Assembly (NCBI GenBank): GCA_945870465.1
Contig: CAMBSS010000129.1
Coordinates: forward strand, 1 to 12,105
Length of the DNA: 12,105 nucleotides
Source: Bordetella parapertussis
Lineage (GTDB): Bacteria > Pseudomonadota > Gammaproteobacteria > Burkholderiales > SG8-41
Direction of reading: 5' to 3'
The notes under the pieces were generated by a model. The model was not told where the DNA came from, searched no databases, and was given only the letters and a program-made list of their open reading frames with translations. Positions 7,301-12,105 of this stretch are shown here, piece by piece. The position numbers and the translations under genes are program-made. The first letter of the stretch is position 1. Each line of letters starts with the position of its first letter.

Positions 7301-8278
7301 TCAATCGGCGCGCGCGCCGGAATCCTTGACGACCTTGGTCCACTTGGGAATTTCTTTTTTGATGTAAGCGGCGAATTCGTCAGGCGTGCCACCGATGATT
7401 TCGCCGCCGAGCGCAGCAAAACGATCGCGTATGTCCGGCATCTGCAGCACTTTCGCGACGTCTGCGTTGACACGCGACACCAGCACTACCGGCGTGTTCG
7501 CCGGCATCACGATGCCATGCCAGGTCGTCGCCTCGAAGCCCGGCACACCGGCTTCCGCGATCGTCGGCAGTTCCGGCATCGACTTCATGCGCGCCGCCGT
7601 GGTCACGCCGAGCGCGCGCAGCCGCCCGCTCCTGATATGCGGCACGACCGACAGCGCGGTCGCGAACATGAGCTGATCCTGCCCGGCGAGCACGTCGTTC
7701 AGCGCGGGGCCGGCACCCTTGTACGGGATGTGCACCATATCGACCTTCGTCATCGCCTTGAAGAGCTCGCCCGACAAATGCGCCGCGGCGCCGCTGCCCG
7801 ACGATGCGTAGTTCAACTGGCCCGGTTTCGATTTGGCCAGCGCAACCAGTTCTTTTATGGTTTTCACGGGCAACGACGGATGCACGACCAATATGTTGGG
7901 CTGCGAGGCAACCAGTATCACCGGCGCGAAATCCTTAACCGCGTCATACGCGAGCTTGCCGTAAAGAGCGGCGTTGGTCGCCAGTATGCTGTTATTGCCC
8001 AGCAACAACGTATAGCCGTCACCCGGCGACTTGGCGACGATTTCGGCGGCGATATTGCCGCCGGCCCCGGCGCGGTTGTCGATCACCACCTGCTGGCCCC
8101 ACAACTCCGCAAGCTTCTGTCCGAGCAAACGCCCGACCAGATCGGAGGGCCCGCCCGGCGTAAAGCCGACCACGAAGCGCACAGCTTTGTCCGGAAAATC
8201 GGCGGCGGCGGCAGTCTCCGCGCTTAATGCCAGCCACGTGCAAACGAGCATCGGAACGATTATGCGTTTATTGTTCAT
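7301..8278 (-). CDS. Bug/TctC family periplasmic substrate-binding protein
   Basis: 325 residues starting at an ATG preceded by GGAGAGGTG at good spacing. The signal peptide MNNKRIIVPMLVCTWLALSAETAAAA (cleavage near residue 26) is followed by the Bug signature FPDKAVRFVVGFTPGGPSDL, then VIDNRAGAGGNIAAEIVA, GYTLLLGNNS, HIPYKGAGPALND and the C-terminal TKVVKDSGARAD. The architecture is the same as that of the protein at 3856-4809, but the two differ through most positions, so they are old paralogs. No TctA/TctB permease genes are near. It is the first gene of a two-gene operon with the ModA-like protein downstream, an unusual pairing of two binding proteins of different folds. The ligand is unknown. 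Confidence 0.95.
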   Translation of the reverse strand: MNNKRIIVPMLVCTWLALSAETAAAADFPDKAVRFVVGFTPGGPSDLVGRLLGQKLAELWGQQVVIDNRAGAGGNIAAEIVAKSPGDGYTLLLGNNSILATNAALYGKLAYDAVKDFAPVILVASQPNILVVHPSLPVKTIKELVALAKSKPGQLNYASSGSGAAAHLSGELFKAMTKVDMVHIPYKGAGPALNDVLAGQDQLMFATALSVVPHIRSGRLRALGVTTAARMKSMPELPTIAEAGVPGFEATTWHGIVMPANTPVVLVSRVNADVAKVLQMPDIRDRFAALGGEIIGGTPDEFAAYIKKEIPKWTKVVKDSGARAD

Positions 8279-8308
8279 GAATCACCTCTCCACTAAGCCT
8301 CGCGACAG

Positions 8309-8317
8309 ACTATACCA
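8309..8317 (-). promoter_or_regulatory. Extended -10 promoter of the Bug/ModA-like operon
   Basis: The minus strand reads CTGGTATAGTCTG. TATAGT with TG one base upstream is a good extended -10 element, which needs little help from a -35. It lies 31 bases before the ATG, giving a leader of about 23 bases that contains the GGAGAGG ribosome site. Confidence 0.5.
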
Positions 8318-8375
8318 GTCGTACTGGGCGATAAAATACAGCACTGCCTGCGCACTTGTCGCCGGCGCCGCGATT

Positions 8376-8697
8376 TCTGGCCGTGCGCTCTGGCGATCGC
8401 CAGCGGCAAGCTCTCGCCGCTACTGTCGACGGCGGCCAAAACCGGTTATCCCGATTAAGTATTCACGAGCCGGATCGGTATTCTGGTTCCTGCGGCCACG
8501 CCACCCACTATCGCCGCCGCGCTGAATGCGCACATCGTCTAAGCGATAAATGCGCCCGGCGTGATCGACAAACTCACCGCCGATGGCACCACTATCATCG
8601 CCAATTCGCCCCAGAAATTCGAAGCCCATATTAAATTAAAGCCGAGCTCCCGCGCTCGGCGAACGTCGTCAAAGCCAGCGGCATCAAGCCCGAGTAA
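8376..8697 (+). pseudogene. Remnant of a Bug/TctC binding-protein gene (C-terminal third)
   Basis: The stretch between the two minus-strand genes translates, after repair, as the last ~110 residues of a Bug protein. Segments in order are ISGR (8373-8384), ALAIASGKLSPLL then STAAKTGYPD (8387-8455), VFTSRIGILVPAATPPTIAA (8459-8518), ALNAHIV (8519-8539), AINAPGVIDKLTADG (8543-8587), NSPQKFEAHIK (8603-8635), and AELPRSANVVKASGIKPE ending at TAA 8695-8697. Damage comprises in-frame TAA at 8456 and 8540, a frame change near 8385 (about four bases lost from an expected GRLRAL), apparent loss of the PDVP part before STAAK, and a 5-base duplication near 8630. GIKPE is a typical Bug C-terminus. Nothing upstream of about 8340 resembles the rest of the gene, so the 5' two thirds are gone or unrecognisable. 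It is opposite in orientation to its neighbours. Confidence 0.85.
8631..8660 (-). terminator. Possible intrinsic terminator of the diguanylate cyclase gene
   Basis: The plus strand has GCCGAGC (8641-8647), a 6-base loop, then GCTCGGC (8654-8660), a perfect 7-base GC-rich stem. On the minus strand the hairpin is followed by TTTAATTTAA (8640-8631), an interrupted U tract. It lies about 55 bases past the cyclase stop. The U run is not continuous, so termination may be partial. Confidence 0.5.
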
Positions 8698-8715
8698 ACC
8701 GGGACGTCCGTCCGG

Positions 8716-9612
8716 TCAGAGCACCGCGCGCAAGCGCGCCGGTGGCGGCGCTTCCACTTCGTCCGGGTCGTAGACCTTGTGCAGGATCTTGTTCTTGCCC
8801 AGCGCCTTCACGTGTTGCATCAGGTGGTCGCAAAAGGCGATGACCAGATCGGCGTTTTGCGGAACTTTCGGGAAGATGCCGACGCCAACGCTGAACGTGA
8901 TCGGCCAGTCATGCTCGGCCATGGTGCGATCCAGGTTCTCGCACAATTTGCGGACTAGCGGCAGGACTTCAGTCTCTCCAGCGGGCGAGAACACCAGCCC
9001 GAACTCGTCGCCGCCGAGCCGCGCCACCACGTCGGTCTCGCGCAGGTTCGCCCGCAGCGTTTGGCCTACCGCCAGCAACACGCGATCGCCTTCGCTGCGG
9101 CCCAACCCGTCGTTGATGATCTTGAAATAATCGCAGCTGATATACGCAACCGCGAATGGCGCGCCGTCGCGGCGGTGGCGCGCCATCTCGATGGAGACTC
9201 GCTCGTAAAACCCGGTACTGTTGGCAATGCCCGTGACATAGTCGACGCGCGCCGCGGATTGCGCCCTCTTATACAACGTCCTCACCGTCGCGGTCAGAAA
9301 TACGATCAGGAGGTAGGAAAAAAGGTGGTTGCCGACACTGACGTAAAAATAAGCTTCTGCCGAAAACGGATTGCCCTCCAGGAGCCCGGGCTGGATCTGG
9401 GCAAACGTCGCCAAGCAGGCAAACAGCCCGCCCCACCACGCGCCGCAAAACCAGCTCACCGCGAGGGTGATCAGCACGTAGAACGCGCTCAGGGGCAATT
9501 CATACGACGTCAGGAAATCCGCCACCACCAGCGCGAACGCGGTGAACGCGAGCAGCAGCACCGCCAGCCCGACTGGCAGTCGATCCGCGATCGGTTTCGC
9601 ATCTTCAGACAT
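8716..9612 (-). CDS. Membrane diguanylate cyclase (GGDEF domain)
   Basis: 298 residues. The N-terminal ~115 residues hold about four hydrophobic segments (roughly 13-32, 39-58, 60-75 and 95-112), a compact membrane sensor region followed by the linker KRAQSAARV. The GGDEF domain begins at DYVTGIANSTGF (124-135). It shows SCDYFKIINDGLGRSEGD (159-176), with Asp161 as a likely metal ligand, then ARLGGDEF (197-204) intact and KALGKNKI (269-276). RETD (191-194) ends five residues before GGDEF, the correct place for the allosteric RxxD inhibitory site. The enzyme should therefore make cyclic di-GMP from two GTP at the inner membrane and be product-inhibited. The usual LTGLxNR motif is relaxed to VTGIANS. 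The C-terminus carries a Pro-rich tail. It appears monocistronic, with its own -10 upstream and a hairpin downstream. No phosphodiesterase or c-di-GMP effector is in view. Confidence 0.92.
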   Translation of the reverse strand: MSEDAKPIADRLPVGLAVLLLAFTAFALVVADFLTSYELPLSAFYVLITLAVSWFCGAWWGGLFACLATFAQIQPGLLEGNPFSAEAYFYVSVGNHLFSYLLIVFLTATVRTLYKRAQSAARVDYVTGIANSTGFYERVSIEMARHRRDGAPFAVAYISCDYFKIINDGLGRSEGDRVLLAVGQTLRANLRETDVVARLGGDEFGLVFSPAGETEVLPLVRKLCENLDRTMAEHDWPITFSVGVGIFPKVPQNADLVIAFCDHLMQHVKALGKNKILHKVYDPDEVEAPPPARLRAVL

Positions 9613-9640
9613 GGCATCCGCCCGGCAATACCGTTTGAAT

Positions 9641-9646
9641 ATTGTA
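9641..9646 (-). promoter_or_regulatory. Likely -10 element of the diguanylate cyclase gene
   Basis: The minus strand reads GCGCTACAATATT. TACAAT lies 28 bases before the start codon, giving a leader of about 20 bases. No good -35 is present at the usual distance. The 10-mer is identical to that before the LVIVD gene. Confidence 0.45.
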
Positions 9647-9691
9647 GCGCAATGCGCAAACCGCTGTGCCCGACCAATGGCGCGCGCCGCC

Positions 9692-10447
9692 TCACTTCAC
9701 CTCGAAGCCGAGCTCCCTGAAGCGGGCCTGCGCCGCAGGCGCGACCAGATAATCGATGAACGTCCGCGCCGCATCGCCGGCTTTTGCGCCACTGTGCACA
9801 CCGGCGGCGAATGCCGTCGAACTCTGTATTGCCGGCGGCAGCGGCCCGGCCATCACCACACCCTTGTTGGCAAGTATCTCGCTGATCTGGCCCAGCCCGA
9901 CGTCGATGTCGCCGCGCGCGACTTCGATAAAAGCCTCCGGCGCGCCCGGGCGCAACTGCAATTTCGGCTTCAACTCCGCCGCCAGGCCGAGCTCCTCGAA
10001 CAGCTTGGCGACGTAGATGCCGCTTTGCCCGCCGAACGCGGGGTCGGCAAAAGTGATCGAGCGTGCCGCGCGCATTGCGGCCTTGAATGCGTCGACCGAG
10101 CGCACGTCGGGCGGCGCGGCGCCGGCGCGCACCGCAACACCCACCCCCATGCTGCCGAGGTCGAGCGTGCTGTTGGCGGCGACCTGTCCCGACTTCGCGA
10201 GGTTCGCGAGCATCTGCACGGTCGTGATGACGACGTCGCCGCTCTCGCCGTCCGCGACGCGCTTGACGACCGACCCCGCCGTGCCGTAGATGAACTTGAC
10301 GGTGTGCCCCGTCGCCTGCGTGTACGACCTGGCCTATTCAGTCACCACCGTCTGCACGGCACCCGGGCAGAACACCACGACTTCGGCCGCGCCCGCCAGC
10401 GCAGCCACCAACGCCAGCACACCCGCCAAAATAAATCGCTGCATCAT
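9692..10447 (-). pseudogene. ModA-like periplasmic binding protein, interrupted by an in-frame amber codon
   Basis: From ATGATG (10447-10442) the frame would encode 251 codons before TGA at 9692-9694. There is a proper AGGAG ribosome site and a signal peptide (MMQRFILAGVLALVAALAGA). Codon 38 is TAG (10336-10334), falling in VVTE-stop-ARSYTQATGHTVKF. Relatives have Leu there (TELA), so one TTG to TAG change would explain it. Downstream the frame is undamaged: KFIYGTAGSVVKRVADG, GDVVITTVQML, DPAFGGQSGIYVAKLFEELG, GQISEI, and an end in FRELGFEVK. The protein belongs to the same group as the one at 6513-7262. The nearest internal Met (10219) would lack the signal and the first lobe strands, so it is unlikely to rescue function. 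It follows the SDR gene by 15 bases. A sequencing error at one base is possible. Confidence 0.8.
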
Positions 10448-10451
10448 TTTT

Positions 10452-10456
10452 CTCCT
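10452..10456 (-). promoter_or_regulatory. Ribosome binding site of the interrupted ModA-like gene
   Basis: The minus strand reads TAAAAGGAGAAAAATGATG. AGGAG is four bases from the first ATG and seven from the second, so the second (10444) may be the true start. The site lies in the 15-base gap after the SDR stop and shows that the initiation signal is still intact. Confidence 0.6.
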
Positions 10457-10462
10457 TTTATT

Positions 10463-11194
10463 TTACGCACCCCCGGTGCCGGTGACGCTGGTGCCGCCGC
10501 ATACGAACAACGCCTGCCCCGTCACGTACCCCGCATCGCGGTCCAGAAAAAACAGCACCGCGCGCGCGACGTCGTCCGGCGTGCCGACGCGCTTCACCAG
10601 TATGCTGTCGATCACCGTCTGGCGCTTGGCGCTGCCCAGCGGATGACCGCGGGTAAAGAGCTCGCTCGCCACCGGCCCCGGAATCACCGTGTTGACCGTG
10701 ATGCCGTCGCCGCCCACCTCGCACGCGATGGTACGCGCCATGCCGATCAGCCCGGCCTTGGCGCTTGCATATACGGTGCGCGAAGTCTTGCCTTGTATCG
10801 CGCGCGACGAAATATTCACGATGCGGCCGAATTTTGCGGCGCGCATCCCCGGCACGAAAGCCTGCGTCAGCACCATGGCGGCACCCAGCGTAACTGCCGT
10901 TACGTACTGCATATCATCTATGGTCGCGTCTTCCAGCGCTGCGGGACGGTTGGCACCCGCGTTGTTGACGAGGTAACGCACTGGAAATTCAGCCGCCAGT
11001 TTCTGCGCCAGCGCCTGGGTCGCCGCCAGATCGGCCAGATCAATCTGGCGAAAATGCAGATGCGGATGCTTTAGTTTAGGCGCCGAGCGCTGCAGCGCGA
11101 TGACGGCAATACCCAGGTCGAGCAATTTGCGCGCGCAGGCTTCGCCGATACCGGAACTGGCGCCGGTGACTACGGCTGATTCGGAGGGTTGCAT
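10463..11194 (-). CDS. Short-chain dehydrogenase/reductase (SDR family)
   Basis: 243 residues, a classical SDR length. The frame is open further upstream, but the ATG at 11194 places the cofactor motif TGASSGIG at residues 10-17, as expected. Other marks are DLAD near 52-55, NNAG (77-80), the catalytic set Ser129, Tyr142 and Lys146 (YASAK), IPGPV (171-175) and a C-terminal YVTGQALFVCGG. It should be an NAD(P)-dependent oxidoreductase acting on an alcohol or ketone in the cytoplasm. Resemblance to 3-oxoacyl-ACP reductases is general and does not fix the substrate. The residue after the second beta strand is Arg37 (ALQRS), which leans toward NADPH, though not decisively. No clear Shine-Dalgarno sequence precedes the start. 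The GTPase ends 44 bases upstream and the interrupted binding-protein gene starts 15 bases downstream, so one transcript is likely. Confidence 0.9.
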   Translation of the reverse strand: MQPSESAVVTGASSGIGEACARKLLDLGIAVIALQRSAPKLKHPHLHFRQIDLADLAATQALAQKLAAEFPVRYLVNNAGANRPAALEDATIDDMQYVTAVTLGAAMVLTQAFVPGMRAAKFGRIVNISSRAIQGKTSRTVYASAKAGLIGMARTIACEVGGDGITVNTVIPGPVASELFTRGHPLGSAKRQTVIDSILVKRVGTPDDVARAVLFFLDRDAGYVTGQALFVCGGTSVTGTGGA

Positions 11195-11238
11195 AGTATG
11201 GGGTCCGTTGAATGAGATAGGTTTGGTACGACGTGCAC

Positions 11239-12105
11239 TTAATGAAATTTGCCGACCGCGGCCACAAACCGCGCATAGGCTTCCGGATCGACCGTCGCGC
11301 GGGTTGCAGCTGGCGCGACGTAACCGAGCACAGCCAGGGTCTTTTCTATCGCGGCGCGCGTGATGCCGCGGGTTATGAAGACGATGCGCGAGGCGCGTTC
11401 GGCGTCCGGCCACGCGGGCAGCGGCAGCGGCTCATGCACGATGCGCTGTACTGCGTGCACCGCGACCGGCTCGCCTTCGACGTTGAAGACGCCTTTGACG
11501 CGCAACAGGTCGCGCCCTTTCAGCCCGGCCAGCAAATCGAGCCACAGCACGAGGCCCGCGCGCGTGACCGGTTCCGTGTGACGGATCGAAAAACTTTGCA
11601 CGTTGCCGGTATGCGCGACAAAACCGCCGCGCGCGAGCGCTGATGCACCCTCGCGCAACCACTCGCCGACGTCGCCGCGGCCCTGCGCGACGTCGAGGTA
11701 CTCCACGCCGTACAGGATGCGCGGATCGGCGGCGCGCGGATCGATCCTGAGACGCCGCGCGTCCGCATTAAGTTCGTCCAGCTTGAGCGTCAGCGCCGCC
11801 AGCGTTTCAGCATCGGCGAGATCGGTCTTGCTGATAAGTATGCGGTCGGCCACCGCGACCTGCCGGCGCGATTCGCGGAACTCCTGCAATTGCTCGAGCG
11901 CATTGACACCATCGACCAGCGTCACCACCGAATGCAGCGCGTAATGCAGAGGAATTTCCGGATGCGCCGCCAGCACTTCGAGGATGGGAATCGGGTCCGC
12001 GAGGCCGGTCGTCTCGACCAGCACGCGGCGAAACGCCGGCACGCCGTCCTTGCCCCGCCGCATCAGCAAGTCCACCAGCGTAGCTATGAGCTCACCCTGC
12101 ACGCT
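11239..12105 (-). CDS. CobW/COG0523 G3E-family GTPase, 5'-partial
   Basis: The frame runs out of the window at its N-terminal side and 288 residues are visible. The first ones read SVQGELI, the segment that directly follows the CxCC metal-binding motif in this family, so that motif and the P-loop lie just outside. Visible GTPase parts are VETTGLADP (Walker B/switch region, ETTG at 31-34) and ISKTDLAD (92-98), the NKxD guanine-specificity motif with Ser in place of Asn, a variant common in the family. VEYLDVAQGRGD leads into the C-terminal CobW_C domain (about 165-280), with FSIRHTEPV, LLRVKGVFNVEG and FITRGI. These GTPases act as metal chaperones for zinc, cobalt or other metals, or in cofactor assembly. 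There is no His-rich stretch and no cobalamin gene in view, so the metal is undetermined. It is the most upstream gene of the visible minus-strand run. Confidence 0.92.
   Translation of the reverse strand, partial: SVQGELIATLVDLLMRRGKDGVPAFRRVLVETTGLADPIPILEVLAAHPEIPLHYALHSVVTLVDGVNALEQLQEFRESRRQVAVADRILISKTDLADAETLAALTLKLDELNADARRLRIDPRAADPRILYGVEYLDVAQGRGDVGEWLREGASALARGGFVAHTGNVQSFSIRHTEPVTRAGLVLWLDLLAGLKGRDLLRVKGVFNVEGEPVAVHAVQRIVHEPLPLPAWPDAERASRIVFITRGITRAAIEKTLAVLGYVAPAATRATVDPEAYARFVAAVGKFH

Larger units (their letters stand above)
8279..8715. other. Gene-free stretch between Bug gene and diguanylate cyclase
   Basis: No intact gene lies in these 437 bases. The left part (8279-8340) is the leader and promoter of the minus-strand Bug gene. 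The right part is the decayed + strand Bug remnant, which contains a hairpin suited to terminating the minus-strand diguanylate cyclase transcript. The short frames open here in other phases show no protein family I recognise. Confidence 0.7.

Noticed and set aside
7306..7319. 14-base perfect palindrome CGGCGCGCGCGCCG near the end of the Bug gene
   Set aside because: It lies in the codons for the conserved SGAR end, and alternating GC palindromes arise easily at this base composition. No T run follows.
9542..11074. Very long + strand open frame opposite the ModA-like, cyclase and SDR genes
   Set aside because: Its product is rich in Arg, His and Ala with no family motif, and it runs antisense to clearly conserved genes. 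It is a by-product of GC-rich codon bias.

Overview
This is a GC-rich window, probably from a betaproteobacterium of the Burkholderiales. The main clue is the number of Bug/TctC-type periplasmic substrate-binding proteins (two intact, one decayed), a family hugely expanded in that order. No rRNA, tRNA, CRISPR array, transposase or phage gene was seen. I recognised no wholly new system. The less ordinary content is a decayed Bug gene, a 26-residue membrane-protein ORF with a near-perfect Shine-Dalgarno sequence, an apparent helix-turn-helix-like insert in a beta-propeller protein, and a substrate-binding-protein gene closed by one stop codon.

Left block (1-4809, + strand) is a tight operon: a 5'-truncated NDP-forming acyl-CoA synthetase, a crotonase-family protein (4-base ATGA overlap), a DadA/PuuB-like FAD amine or amino-acid oxidoreductase (5-base gap) and a Bug binding protein (14-base gap). 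Uptake, CoA activation, a crotonase step and an FAD oxidation suggest catabolism of a small organic acid or an amine-derived acid; the substrate cannot be read from sequence.

Middle block (4810-6506): a 380-base spacer holds a minus-strand ORF for a 26-residue single-pass membrane protein and the likely promoter of a 438-residue LVIVD-repeat beta-propeller protein on the + strand.

Right block (6513-12105): all intact genes are on the minus strand. A Bug protein and a ModA-like binding protein (8278 to 6513) form a two-gene operon with a likely extended -10 promoter. Upstream of it lies a + strand remnant of a third Bug gene (about 8376-8697), which also contains a plausible terminator for the next gene, a four-helix membrane diguanylate cyclase (8716-9612). 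Beyond it a run reads leftward from the window edge: a 5'-truncated CobW/COG0523 GTPase, an SDR oxidoreductase, and a second ModA-like gene interrupted by an in-frame amber codon.

None of the four recognisable full-length binding-protein genes, nor the remnant, has a transporter membrane subunit in the window, so they are orphans here.
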